Below, piece by piece: positions 34,677 through 43,435 of a stretch of 64,000 bases of DNA (within the stretch, counting starts at the first letter, position 1; each line of letters begins with the position of its first letter). The stretch covers positions 4,898,001-4,962,000 of the forward strand of contig NZ_CP053928.1 of the NCBI RefSeq assembly GCF_014108865.1. The letters run 5' to 3'. The notes under the pieces are model-generated. The model ran no database searches, was not told the DNA's origin, and worked only from the letters and a program-made list of their open reading frames with translations. The stretch is from Nocardioides sp. WS12 (lineage in GTDB: Bacteria > Actinomycetota > Actinomycetes > Propionibacteriales > Nocardioidaceae). A program made the position numbers and the translations under genes.

Positions 34677-35711
34677 TCAGCCCAGAGCCGCGCGCACCTT
34701 GTCGGCGATCTCGAGTACGGCGGCGCGACTGGTGCGGCCGACGCCCACGATGTTGAGGAAACCGTGGATCTGGTCGACGTACCGGCGCATTTCCACCTTC
34801 ACTCCGGCGTCGGACAACCGGCGCGCGTACGCCTCACCCTCGTCGCGCAGCGGGTCGAAGCCTGCGGTCACGACGTACGCCGGCGCGAGCCCGGTCGGCA
34901 GTTCTGCACCGAGGAGGTGCACCCGCTCGTTCGCCAGGTCCGCGGCGGACGGGAGATAGGTGCGATCGACCATCGCCATGTAGTCGGCCGTGAGGAAGAG
35001 GTCCTCGCCGAAGAGGCGGAGGCTCTCGGTGTCGCGCCCCGGCCAGGTGCAGGGGTAGAACAGCAACTGGAACGCCAGCGGGAGACCAGCGCGCGCAGCC
35101 GCGATGGCCGTCCACGCCGCCACGGCGCCTCCTGCCGAATCGCCGGCCACTCCGATCCGGGTCGGATCGACGCCGAGTTCATCCGCGTGCTCGAACAACC
35201 AGCGGACCGCAGCCTCGGCGTCATCGAAGCCGCCCGGGAAGGGGCGCTCGGGGCCCAGGCCCCACTCGATCGCCAGTACCGGGACGCCGGACTTCTCCGC
35301 CAACACGCGACAGGGTGCGTCGTGGCTGTCGAGGTCGCCGTACAGGAAGCCGCCGCCGTGAAAGAACAGCAGCACCGGGCGGCCCGCGGTGGCGGAGTGC
35401 GGGCCATGCGGGAGATAGTGCCGCGCGGGAAGCCCCGCGACCGTGAGGTCGCGGACGGCACCGATCGGCTGGGTACCGCCCACGATCGTCGCGTTGGCCA
35501 ACATGTCGGCGCGGCCGACCGCGATGTCCGGCACGTCCACCATCGCTGGCTTGCGCGCCAACCGCTGCACCCGCAGCATCAACTGCAGGTCGGTGGCGAG
35601 CGTCTGTCCGTCGAGCACGAGCGGGCGTCCTGACAGCACGCGCTGTGCTCTCTCGGGGAGCCCCATGATCGACTTCAGGAAACGTGTCTCGACGGCGGTC
35701 TGCAGACTCAC
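34677..35711 (-). CDS. alpha/beta hydrolase (hormone-sensitive lipase family)
   Basis: A 344-residue esterase or lipase. The oxyanion motif is HGGGFLYGD, the nucleophile motif GDSAGGAV, the acid is in GFDPLRDEG, and the catalytic His is in QIHGFLN. Substrates are probably short acyl esters. The GTG at 35711 is chosen because TAGGTT lies 7 bases upstream (leaderless pattern); an ATG at 35717 is also in frame. It is divergent from ppk. Confidence 0.88.
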   Translation of the reverse strand: MSLQTAVETRFLKSIMGLPERAQRVLSGRPLVLDGQTLATDLQLMLRVQRLARKPAMVDVPDIAVGRADMLANATIVGGTQPIGAVRDLTVAGLPARHYLPHGPHSATAGRPVLLFFHGGGFLYGDLDSHDAPCRVLAEKSGVPVLAIEWGLGPERPFPGGFDDAEAAVRWLFEHADELGVDPTRIGVAGDSAGGAVAAWTAIAAARAGLPLAFQLLFYPCTWPGRDTESLRLFGEDLFLTADYMAMVDRTYLPSAADLANERVHLLGAELPTGLAPAYVVTAGFDPLRDEGEAYARRLSDAGVKVEMRRYVDQIHGFLNIVGVGRTSRAAVLEIADKVRAALG

Positions 35712-35718
35712 GCGCATC

Positions 35719-35724
35719 AACCTA
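35719..35724 (-). promoter_or_regulatory. -10 element for a leaderless transcript (esterase)
   Basis: On the minus strand this is TAGGTT, 7 bases before the GTG at 35711. Confidence 0.45.
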
Positions 35725-35757
35725 CTGACGACATCGGGCTGCGACCACCCCGCTCGT

Positions 35758-35775
35758 GGTCACCTTCCGTTCACC
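35758..35775 (+). promoter_or_regulatory. PHO box (PhoP site) upstream of ppk
   Basis: Two heptamers 11 bases apart, GGTCACC (35758-35764) and GTTCACC (35769-35775), match the actinobacterial PhoP direct-repeat unit (GTTCACC every 11 bp). A -10-like CACACT follows at 35785-35790, 6 bases before the ppk ATG, so the box occupies the -35 region as expected for activation. Confidence 0.7.
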
Positions 35776-35796
35776 CTGAACTGCCACACTCGATTC

Positions 35797-37938
35797 ATGT
35801 CCACCGAGCAGCACCCTGTCCCCGCGACCCCCGAGGCGCCCGTCCTCTCGGCCGTCCCCTCCTACGTGCCCTCACCCGCACTGGAGGAGACGATTGCGGC
35901 GGCCGCTGACCGGTTCCTGGACCGGGAACTCTCCTGGCTCCACTTCAACGAGCGGGTGCTCGAACTGGCGGAGGACGAAGAACTCCCCCTCCTCGAGCGG
36001 GCCCGCTTCCTGGCCATCTTCACCAGCAATCTCGATGAGTTCTTCATGGTCCGGGTGGCCGGCCTCAAGCGCCGGATCGCAACCGGCCTGGCGGTTCGGG
36101 CAGCGAGCGGAATGATGCCGCGTGAGGTGCTCGAGGCGATCTGGTCCCAGACGTCCGACCTCAGCCGCCGGCAGACCGACATCTTCCACCACCAGATCGT
36201 GCCTGCCCTGCGCGACGAGGGCATCGAACTGGTCCGCTGGGCCGATCTCGAACGCGATGAACAGAAGTTCTGCAAGCGACTCTTCAAGGAGCGCGTGTTC
36301 CCGGTCCTGACGCCGCTCGCCGTCGACCCGGCCCACCCATTCCCCTACATTTCGGGCCTTTCGCTCAATCTCGCGGTCCTGATCCGCAATCCGAAGTCCG
36401 GCAAGGAACTCTTCGCGCGCGTGAAGGTGCCGTCGAACTTCGACCGCTTCGTCTCCCTCGGCAACGCCCGTTTCGTCCCGCTCGAAGACGTCATCGGCGC
36501 CCACCTCGGCCGGCTGTTCCCCGGCATGGACGTGCTCGAGGTGCACACCTTCCGGGTCACCCGCAACGAGGACCTGGAGGTCGAGGAGGACGACGCCGAG
36601 AACCTCCTCGCGGCACTGGAGAAGGAACTGCTCCGCCGCAAGTTCGGCCCGCCGGTGCGTCTGGAGGTCGAGGAGTCGATCGACCCGTCGGTGCTCGAAC
36701 TGCTCGTCTCCGAACTTGACGTGACCGAGGAAGAGGTCTTCCGGCTCCCGGGTCCGCTCGACCTGCGTGGGCTGCACTCGATCGCCGACCTGCCGCGCGA
36801 GGACCTGAAGTACCCCTCGTACGTGCCGGTCACCCACACCCGGCTGGCCGAGGTGGAGTCGGCTGCACCGGTCGATGTCTTCAAGGCGTTGCGGCGCCGC
36901 GACGTCCTGCTGCACCACCCCTACGACTCGTTCGCGACGTCCGTGCAGCGGTTCATTGAGCAGGCCGCCGCGGACCCCCACGTGCTGGCGATCAAGCAGA
37001 CGCTCTACCGGACCTCCGGTGACTCGCCGATCATCGACGCCCTCATCGATGCCGCCGAGGCCGGCAAGCAGGTGCTGGTGCTGGTCGAGATCAAGGCGCG
37101 CTTCGACGAACAGGCCAACATCCGCTGGGCCCGAAAGCTCGAGCAGGCGGGCTGTCACGTCGTCCACGGCCTGGTCGGACTCAAGACCCACTGCAAGCTC
37201 GCCATGGTGGTCCGCGACGAGCCCGAGGGCATCCGGCGCTACACCCACATCGGTACGGGCAACTACAACCCGAAGACCTCCCGCACCTACGAGGACCTCG
37301 GCCTGCTCACGACGAACGAGGCCATCGGCGAGGACGTCGCCCACCTGTTCAACAACCTGTCCGGCTGGTCACGCAAGGCGACGTACGAGGAACTGCTGGT
37401 GGCGCCGGATTCCGTGCGCAGCGGCCTGATCGACCAGATCCATGCCGAGATCGCGCACCACCAGGCGGGGCGGCCCGCCGGTGTCCGGATCAAGGCGAAC
37501 TCCATCGTCGACGAGCCGCTCATCGACGCGCTCTACCTCGCCTCCTGCGAGGGCGTGCGCGTCGAGCTGCTCGTCCGCGGCATCTGCGCGCTGCGCCCCG
37601 GTGTCCCCGGGCTGAGCGAGAACATCAAGGTCCGCTCCATCCTCGGTCGGTTCCTGGAGCACAGCCGGATCTTCGACTTCGAGGGCGGCGGCGAGCCCGT
37701 CACCTGGATCGGCTCCGCCGACATGATGCACCGCAACCTGGACCGCCGGGTCGAGGTGCTGGTCCGACTCCCCGCGCAGAGTCGCGACGAGGTACGACGC
37801 CTGCTGGACCTCGCCTTCGCGCCCACCACCCAGGCCTGGGAACTCGGCGCGGACGGCCAATGGAAGCGCAATGACGGCGAAATTCACCTCCAGGAGACCC
37901 TGATCGAGGCCCAGCGGCATCGCCGACTTTTGCTCTGA
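35797..37938 (+). CDS. ppk: polyphosphate kinase
   Basis: It reversibly polymerises the gamma-phosphate of ATP into polyphosphate. It has 713 residues, the usual PPK1 length. The N-terminal domain has DRELSWLHFNERVLELA and FLAIFTSNLDEFFMVRVAGL. The catalytic core has HHPYDSF, IKARFDEQANIRWARKLE, VVHGLVGLKTHCKLAMV (phospho-His region) and YTHIGTGNYNPKTSRTYED. The C-terminal HRNLDRRVEVLV also fits. The ATG at 35797 is preferred over the frame open from 35443. The upstream PHO box predicts induction by phosphate starvation. Confidence 0.96.
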   Translation: MSTEQHPVPATPEAPVLSAVPSYVPSPALEETIAAAADRFLDRELSWLHFNERVLELAEDEELPLLERARFLAIFTSNLDEFFMVRVAGLKRRIATGLAVRAASGMMPREVLEAIWSQTSDLSRRQTDIFHHQIVPALRDEGIELVRWADLERDEQKFCKRLFKERVFPVLTPLAVDPAHPFPYISGLSLNLAVLIRNPKSGKELFARVKVPSNFDRFVSLGNARFVPLEDVIGAHLGRLFPGMDVLEVHTFRVTRNEDLEVEEDDAENLLAALEKELLRRKFGPPVRLEVEESIDPSVLELLVSELDVTEEEVFRLPGPLDLRGLHSIADLPREDLKYPSYVPVTHTRLAEVESAAPVDVFKALRRRDVLLHHPYDSFATSVQRFIEQAAADPHVLAIKQTLYRTSGDSPIIDALIDAAEAGKQVLVLVEIKARFDEQANIRWARKLEQAGCHVVHGLVGLKTHCKLAMVVRDEPEGIRRYTHIGTGNYNPKTSRTYEDLGLLTTNEAIGEDVAHLFNNLSGWSRKATYEELLVAPDSVRSGLIDQIHAEIAHHQAGRPAGVRIKANSIVDEPLIDALYLASCEGVRVELLVRGICALRPGVPGLSENIKVRSILGRFLEHSRIFDFEGGGEPVTWIGSADMMHRNLDRRVEVLVRLPAQSRDEVRRLLDLAFAPTTQAWELGADGQWKRNDGEIHLQETLIEAQRHRRLLL

Positions 37939-38065
37939 TCCTGCGGTCGTGGGCGCCTCGCGCGGGCGGCCAAACCCCCTCTGACCTGCCCGAACACGGA
38001 GAGGGTGCACCGTTGCGCCATTGAGCGTGGGACGTGCCACACTGTCTGCGGTGCTGGGGGTTTGC

Positions 38066-38083
38066 GTTCATCCGAACGTTTCC
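38066..38083 (+). promoter_or_regulatory. possible PHO box upstream of the DUF47-PiT pair
   Basis: GTTCATC (38066-38072) and CGTTTCC (38077-38083) are 11 bases apart and resemble a weak PhoP direct repeat. A -10-like TAGCAT follows at 38087-38092. The leader to the GTG at 38127 then holds a Shine-Dalgarno sequence. Confidence 0.45.
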
Positions 38084-38126
38084 CCCTAGCATGAAGCCGT
38101 TCGTCTCCGCCTCAACGGGAGTACTT

Positions 38127-38744
38127 GTGGGTCTGCGTCTACGTCCGGTCGATAACTCCTTCTACGTACTCTTCGCGGAGTCGGCTCAGCATCTGGTGGG
38201 TGGAGCCGAGCTCCTCGCCGAAATGCTGTCCGACGACTCCGACAAGGCCGACGTCGCCGAGCGCATGCGCGCCGCCGAACACGCCTGCGACGAGACCACG
38301 CACTCGATCGTCAAGAAGGTGAACAGCACCTTCGTCACCCCCTTCGACCGCGAGGACATCTACGCGCTCGGGTCGGGCCTCGACGACTGCATGGACATGA
38401 TGGACGAGGCCGTCGACCTGATCCTGCTGTACGAGGTCAAGACGCTGCCGCCGGAGCTCTCCGAGCAGGTCGAGGTGCTCCAGCGCTGCGCCGAACTGAC
38501 GACTGCGGCCATGCCGCGCCTCCAGTCGATGCAGTCACTCGACGACTACTGGATCGAGATCAACCGCCTCGAGAACACCGGTGACCGCAATCACCGGCGG
38601 ACCCTGGCCAAGTTGTTCTCCGGTGAGTTCGCCACGATCGAGGTCCTCAAGCTCAAGGACATCGTGGAGTCCCTCGAGGGCGCCATCGACGCCTTCGAGC
38701 GGGTCGCCAACATCGTGGAGCAGATCGCCGTCAAGGAAGGCTGA
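38127..38744 (+). CDS. DUF47 family phosphate-transport accessory protein (PhoU-like)
   Basis: A 205-residue all-helical protein of the DUF47 family, distantly related to PhoU and usually encoded next to PiT transporters. Family features include NSFYVLFAESAQHLVGGAELL, THSIVKKVNSTFVTPFDREDIYAL and GDRNHRRTLAKLF. It probably modulates the transporter. The GTG has GGGAG six bases upstream. The PiT gene follows after 2 bases. Confidence 0.9.
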   Translation: MGLRLRPVDNSFYVLFAESAQHLVGGAELLAEMLSDDSDKADVAERMRAAEHACDETTHSIVKKVNSTFVTPFDREDIYALGSGLDDCMDMMDEAVDLILLYEVKTLPPELSEQVEVLQRCAELTTAAMPRLQSMQSLDDYWIEINRLENTGDRNHRRTLAKLFSGEFATIEVLKLKDIVESLEGAIDAFERVANIVEQIAVKEG

Positions 38745-38746
38745 GC

Positions 38747-39781
38747 GTGAGCCTCACCCTGGCGATCGTGATCGCCGTGGTCGTCATCGCGCTCGTGTTC
38801 GACTACACCAACGGCTTCCATGACGCGGCGAACGCCATCGCCACGTCGGTGTCGACCCGTGCGCTCACACCGCGGATCGCCCTGACGCTGGCTGCGATCA
38901 TGAACTTCATCGGCGCGCTGCTGGGCCAGGAAGTCGCCAAGACGGTGGCTGATGTCATCACGATCACGGACGATGCCGGCAGGACACTGGCCGGACTCAC
39001 GGTCAATCACGGGCTCGTGGTCGTGATGGCCGGCCTGCTCGGTGCCATCATCTGGAACCTGATCACCTGGTACTACGGCCTCCCGTCGTCCTCTTCGCAC
39101 GCCCTCATCGGTGGTCTCGTGGGAGCCGCGATCGCCGGCGGCGTGGCCGTCAAGTGGGAGACCATCGTCCAGAAGGTCCTGATCCCGATGGTGTTGTCGC
39201 CGCTCTTCGGCTTCTGCGCCGCCTTCATCGTGATGTTGTCGATCATGTGGATCTTCCGCAAGGGCAACCCGCACAAGATCAACCGCGGCTTCCGGGGCAT
39301 GCAGACGGTCTCGGCCGCCGCCCTCGCCCTCGGTCACGGCCTGCAGGACGCCCAGAAGACGATGGGCGTGATCCTGCTGACGCTCGTCATCGCCTATCCC
39401 GCGACGTACGACATCGAGACGCTGCCCATCTGGGTCGTCCTCCTCGCCGCAGGCGCGATCTCGGCCGGCACCTACGCCGGCGGCTGGCGCATCATGCGCA
39501 CGCTCGGTCGCAAGATCATCGACCTGGACCCGCCGCGCGGCTTCGCGGCCGAGTCCGTCGGTGCCACCGTGCTCTACTCGACGGCGTTCATCTTCCACGC
39601 GCCGATCTCGACAACCCACACGATCACCTCGGCCGTCATGGGTGCGGGTGCGACCAAGCGGTTCAACGCGGTCAAGTGGGGCATGGCCCGCACGATCCTC
39701 ACCGCCTGGGTCTCGACGTTCCCGGCCGCGGCGCTGGCAGCCTGGGCCTGCTACGAGATCCTCGCGCTCTTCTTGTTGTAG
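38747..39781 (+). CDS. pit: PiT-family inorganic phosphate transporter
   Basis: A low-affinity, ion-coupled phosphate permease. It has 344 residues and about 10 membrane segments with the two inverted PD001131-like signatures: FDYTNGFHDAANAIATSVSTRAL near the start and FIFHAPISTTHTITSAVMGAG near the end, plus GLPSSSSHALIGGLVGAA. It is co-transcribed with the DUF47 gene. Confidence 0.94.
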   Translation: MSLTLAIVIAVVVIALVFDYTNGFHDAANAIATSVSTRALTPRIALTLAAIMNFIGALLGQEVAKTVADVITITDDAGRTLAGLTVNHGLVVVMAGLLGAIIWNLITWYYGLPSSSSHALIGGLVGAAIAGGVAVKWETIVQKVLIPMVLSPLFGFCAAFIVMLSIMWIFRKGNPHKINRGFRGMQTVSAAALALGHGLQDAQKTMGVILLTLVIAYPATYDIETLPIWVVLLAAGAISAGTYAGGWRIMRTLGRKIIDLDPPRGFAAESVGATVLYSTAFIFHAPISTTHTITSAVMGAGATKRFNAVKWGMARTILTAWVSTFPAAALAAWACYEILALFLL

Positions 39782-39789
39782 GAGGCGGG

Positions 39790-40530
39790 TCAGGCTGAGT
39801 CGACGGTGAGACTGTAGCCCCGCCCGCGGATCCGTCGTACGACGGCGACGTCGCCCAGGCGGGCCCGCAACCGGGTGACGTGCATGGCGATGGTGTTGCC
39901 CCCGGGGCGGCGCTCACTGGCGCCCCAGATCGCTTCGCGCAGTTCCTCGTCGGTGACCACACCGGGCGAGGCCAGCATCAGGGCCCGGAGCAGCTCGAAC
40001 TCCTTCAGGGGCAGGTCGGCGATCCGTTCACCGCCCACCCGCACGGTGAAGGCAGTGGCGTCCAGCTCGATCGGACCCACTTCGAGCGTGGCGTGATCGG
40101 CGACAGAGCGCGGCGCGTGGGTCATCAGGTCCCAGACCTGCTGCGCCGCATACGGCCGGAGTACGACGGCCGAGGCTCCTGCGAGCATCAGCGGGCCGAT
40201 CGCGTCCGACTGCCCGCGGGCACCGTCCCCGAGACCGTCCGAGCTCGCGATGACGTAGGGCGAGCCGTGGCGACGGATGCGGGTGACGAAGTCACCGGCC
40301 GCGATGCCCGGGGCGTCCGGCGCGACCACGACCGCGTGCGGGTCGATGCGACCGAACTCGACGAGTCCGTCCAGGGTGTCGCCCACCCAGGTCACGTGCA
40401 CGCCGTGACCGGCCATCGCCTCGGCGAGCCCGCTCTCGTCATCAGCCGGATCGACCACCAGCAACTGCGCCCCCGCCGACTCCGTCCAGCGACGCAGGTA
40501 AGCGCGGATCGACTGCCGGCGGGCGTCCAT
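39790..40530 (-). CDS. winged-helix response-regulator-like protein
   Basis: A 246-residue protein with an OmpR-type winged helix at the end (LPLKEFELLRALMLASPGVVTDEELREAIWG and RRIRGRGYSLTVDSA). The receiver-like N-terminus has VVVAPDAPG at the phosphorylation position but few other conserved residues, so phosphorylation is doubtful. It is the last gene of the pst operon (TGATG overlap with pstB), where many genomes have phoU. It may report phosphate-transport status; this is an inference. Confidence 0.82.
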   Translation of the reverse strand: MDARRQSIRAYLRRWTESAGAQLLVVDPADDESGLAEAMAGHGVHVTWVGDTLDGLVEFGRIDPHAVVVAPDAPGIAAGDFVTRIRRHGSPYVIASSDGLGDGARGQSDAIGPLMLAGASAVVLRPYAAQQVWDLMTHAPRSVADHATLEVGPIELDATAFTVRVGGERIADLPLKEFELLRALMLASPGVVTDEELREAIWGASERRPGGNTIAMHVTRLRARLGDVAVVRRIRGRGYSLTVDSA

Positions 40531-41309
40531 CAGCCGAAGCGGCCGGAGATGTAGGCCTCGGTCGACGGGTCATCGGGGTTCGCGAACATCTTCTTCGTCG
40601 GGTTGAACTCGACCAGTTGGCCGGGCTCGCCGGTCGCCTTGAGGTTGAAGAAGCCGGTGTCGTCCGAGACCCGCGCAGCCTGCTGCATGTTGTGGGTCAC
40701 GATGACGATCGTGTAGTCCTTCTTGAGCTCGTGGATCAGGTCCTCGATGGCCGAGGTCGAGATCGGGTCGAGCGCCGAGCACGGCTCGTCCATCAACAGG
40801 ATCTGCGGTTCGACCGCGATCGCGCGGGCGATGCAGAGCCGCTGCTGCTGACCACCGGAGAGACCCATGCCCGGCTTGTTCAACCGGTCCTTGACCTCGT
40901 TCCAGAGGTTGGCGCCGCGCAGCGACTTCTCGACGACGTCGTCGGTCTGGGACTTCGACATGCGGCCCGAGTTGAGCTTGAGGCCCGCAACCACGTTGTC
41001 GGCAATCGACATGGTGGGGAACGGGTTGGGCCGCTGGAAGACCATGCCGACCTGGCGCCGGACGGCCACCGGGTCCACGTTGGCGTCGTACAGGTCCTGG
41101 CCGTCGACGACGATCTTGCCCTCGACCCGGGCGCCGGGGATGACCTCGTGCATGCGGTTCAGCGACCGCAGGAACGTGGACTTGCCACAACCCGACGGAC
41201 CGATGAAGGCGGTGACCGCACCCGCGCGGATCGTCATGTTGACGCCCTCCACGGCGAGGAAGTCGCTGTAGTAGATGTTGACGTCGGAGACGTCGATGCT
41301 CTTGGCCAT
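40530..41309 (-). CDS. pstB: phosphate ABC transporter ATPase PstB
   Basis: A 259-residue ABC ATPase: Walker A GPSGCGKST, the PstB-typical QRPNPFP after the Q-loop, signature LSGGQQQRL, Walker B ILLMDEPCSALDP and switch His in VTHNMQQAARVSD. The ATG at 41309 has GGGAG upstream. The frame extending to 42086 is shadow of pstA. Confidence 0.97.
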   Translation of the reverse strand: MAKSIDVSDVNIYYSDFLAVEGVNMTIRAGAVTAFIGPSGCGKSTFLRSLNRMHEVIPGARVEGKIVVDGQDLYDANVDPVAVRRQVGMVFQRPNPFPTMSIADNVVAGLKLNSGRMSKSQTDDVVEKSLRGANLWNEVKDRLNKPGMGLSGGQQQRLCIARAIAVEPQILLMDEPCSALDPISTSAIEDLIHELKKDYTIVIVTHNMQQAARVSDDTGFFNLKATGEPGQLVEFNPTKKMFANPDDPSTEAYISGRFG

Positions 41310-41323
41310 GATGAAACTCCCTC

Positions 41324-42382
41324 TCAACCCTTTTTCGGGGCGAAGATCTTGCCGACGATGCGTGCTACCAGGTTGAGCACCATCACGATGAGGATGAGGA
41401 TGAACGCGGCGCCCCAGGCGATGGCCTCCGCGGGCGCGTCGCCACGGACGTTCTGACCGTAGATCAGCACCGGCAGGGTCGTCATTGCGCCGTCGAACAG
41501 ATTCATGTTCGTCTTGTCGGTCGCACCTGCGATGAGCAGCAACGGGGCCGTCTCGCCGATGACCCGCGAGGTCGCCAGCGTGATGCCGGTGAGGATCCCG
41601 CCGAGCGCCGTGGGGAGCACGATCCGGACGATCGTCTTCCACTTCGGCGTACCGAGGGCGTAGGCCGCCTCGCGCAGCTCGTCCGGGACGAGCATCAGCA
41701 TTTCCTCGGTGGCCCGTACGACGATCGGGATCATCAGCAGCGAGAGCGCCACAGAGCCACCGAAGCCGGACACGTAGGCCGGACCGAAGATCAGCGTGAA
41801 CACCGCGAAGGCGAACAGGCCCGCGACGATCGACGGGATGCCCGTCATCACGTCGACCAGGAAGGTGATCACCTTGGCTATCTTGTTCTTCTTGCCGTAC
41901 TCGACGAGGTACACGGCAGCCATCACACCGACAGGCACCGAGATCAGCGCCGCACCCAGCGTCACCAGCAGGGTGCCGATGATCGCGTGATAGATGCCGA
42001 CGGGCTGGTCGATCTGGGTCTTGAAGAACGAGTAGCTCAGGAAGGTGCCGTCGATCCGGCCTGCCCCCTGGTCGATCACGCGCCACAGCAGCGAGGCCAA
42101 CGGCACGATCGCAACGATGAACGTGGTCCAGATCAGGCCGGTCATCAACCGGTCAGTGGCGCCGCGACGGCCTTCGACCGCGAGCGACCAGATCGGGAGG
42201 ACCACCAGGAAGGCGACCCCGGCAAGGATCGCGGCGCCGACGGTCGACGTACCGAGCACCAGCAGCAGGGCACCGAAGGCCGCGGCAATGCCGGCGACGA
42301 TCAGCTCCGCGCGCTGCGGAAGGCGCGGGTGGGTCAGCGGGATGTGGACCCGGTCGGCGGGCGCCTGTTCGAGCGTCGTCAT
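41324..42382 (-). CDS. pstA: phosphate ABC transporter permease PstA
   Basis: A 352-residue permease with about 7 hydrophobic segments. The BPD_transp loop is EEMLMLVPDELREAAYALGTPKWKTI. IYHAIIGTLLVTLGAALISVP precedes it, as in PstA. The N-terminal 90 residues carry extra membrane segments, common in actinobacterial PstA. It overlaps pstC by ATGA. Confidence 0.95.
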   Translation of the reverse strand: MTTLEQAPADRVHIPLTHPRLPQRAELIVAGIAAAFGALLLVLGTSTVGAAILAGVAFLVVLPIWSLAVEGRRGATDRLMTGLIWTTFIVAIVPLASLLWRVIDQGAGRIDGTFLSYSFFKTQIDQPVGIYHAIIGTLLVTLGAALISVPVGVMAAVYLVEYGKKNKIAKVITFLVDVMTGIPSIVAGLFAFAVFTLIFGPAYVSGFGGSVALSLLMIPIVVRATEEMLMLVPDELREAAYALGTPKWKTIVRIVLPTALGGILTGITLATSRVIGETAPLLLIAGATDKTNMNLFDGAMTTLPVLIYGQNVRGDAPAEAIAWGAAFILILIVMVLNLVARIVGKIFAPKKG

Positions 42383-43344
42383 CGCGCCATCCGCCTTTCG
42401 CTACGGCCGATGATCCATCGCGCTGCGAAGTTCACCAGGAAGGTCAGCAGGAAGAGCACGAGGCCGGTGGCCACGAGCACGTTGAGCAGGTCGGCGCTGC
42501 GCTCCTTGTACTTGAGCGCGATGTTGGCCGCGATCGACGTCGGGCTGGACTGCGCGATGATGTTCCACGACAGGTCGAAGCCGACCGACAGGACCATCGT
42601 CACGGCCATCGTTTCGCCGAGCGCGCGGCCCAGGCCGAGCATGACGGCCGAAACCATGCCCGAACGGGAGTACGGGAAGACCGTCATCCGGATCATCTCC
42701 CAGCGCGTGGCACCGAGGGCCAACGCGGCCTCCTCGTGCAGGCGGGGGGTGCGCGAGAAGACCTCGCGCGAGATCGCGGTGATGATCGGGAGGATCATGA
42801 TGGCCAGCACGATGCCGGCGGTCAGGACGGTGCGACCGGCCGTGCTCGGCTCGCCGAAGAGCGGGATGAAGCCGAGGTGCTCGTGCAGCCAGTCGTGCAT
42901 CGGCACGAGCTTCTTGGCGAGGTAGAACGCCCCCCAGAGGCCATAGACGACCGACGGTACGGCGGCCAGCAGGTCGATCACGTAGGCGACCGGCGTCGCG
43001 ATCCACCGCGGCGCGTAGTGGCTGATGACCAGCGCGATCCCGAAGGCAAGGGGGACAGCGATGATCAACGCGATGATCGAGGCGGTGAACGTACCGACGA
43101 GCAGCGGGAAGACGTAACCCAGGAAGCTCTCGGCGTGCGGACCATAGACGTCCCCGGACTTGGTGAAGCCCGAGGCACCCTTGAGGGCCAGGAAGATGAA
43201 GACTCCGGCCAGCGCGGCCATGATCGCCAGACCCGCGGAGAGGGCCAGACCGGAGAAGATGCGGTCGCCGACGCCACCGCGGACGCTCACCCAGTCGTTG
43301 GGCTGCTCCTCGATCTCGGCGGTGGGGGCTGTCACTGGATTCAC
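42379..43344 (-). CDS. pstC: phosphate ABC transporter permease PstC
   Basis: A 321-residue permease. FVFPLLVGTFTASIIALIIAVPLAFG-like helices, AAVPSVVYGLWG and the coupling-loop motif EEAALALGATRWEMIRMTVFP identify PstC. It pairs with PstA and lies 91 bases downstream of pstS. Confidence 0.95.
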   Translation of the reverse strand: MNPVTAPTAEIEEQPNDWVSVRGGVGDRIFSGLALSAGLAIMAALAGVFIFLALKGASGFTKSGDVYGPHAESFLGYVFPLLVGTFTASIIALIIAVPLAFGIALVISHYAPRWIATPVAYVIDLLAAVPSVVYGLWGAFYLAKKLVPMHDWLHEHLGFIPLFGEPSTAGRTVLTAGIVLAIMILPIITAISREVFSRTPRLHEEAALALGATRWEMIRMTVFPYSRSGMVSAVMLGLGRALGETMAVTMVLSVGFDLSWNIIAQSSPTSIAANIALKYKERSADLLNVLVATGLVLFLLTFLVNFAARWIIGRSERRMAR

Positions 43345-43391
43345 CTCAGGTTCGGGGGGTGGATGGCTTTGCGGGGCTGCTGCCCCACGGG

Positions 43392-43430
43392 CTGAGGGGT
43401 GAGGACGGGATCGCCGTCCTCACCCCTCAG
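43392..43430 (-). promoter_or_regulatory. 17-bp stem-loop between pstS and pstC
   Basis: CTGAGGGGTGAGGACGG (43392-43408) pairs perfectly with 43414-43430 around a 5-base loop. It starts just after the pstS stop. No T run follows on the minus strand. It is likely an mRNA-stabilising or partially terminating hairpin that keeps pstS mRNA above the permease level. Confidence 0.7.
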
Positions 43431-43435
43431 ATGGA

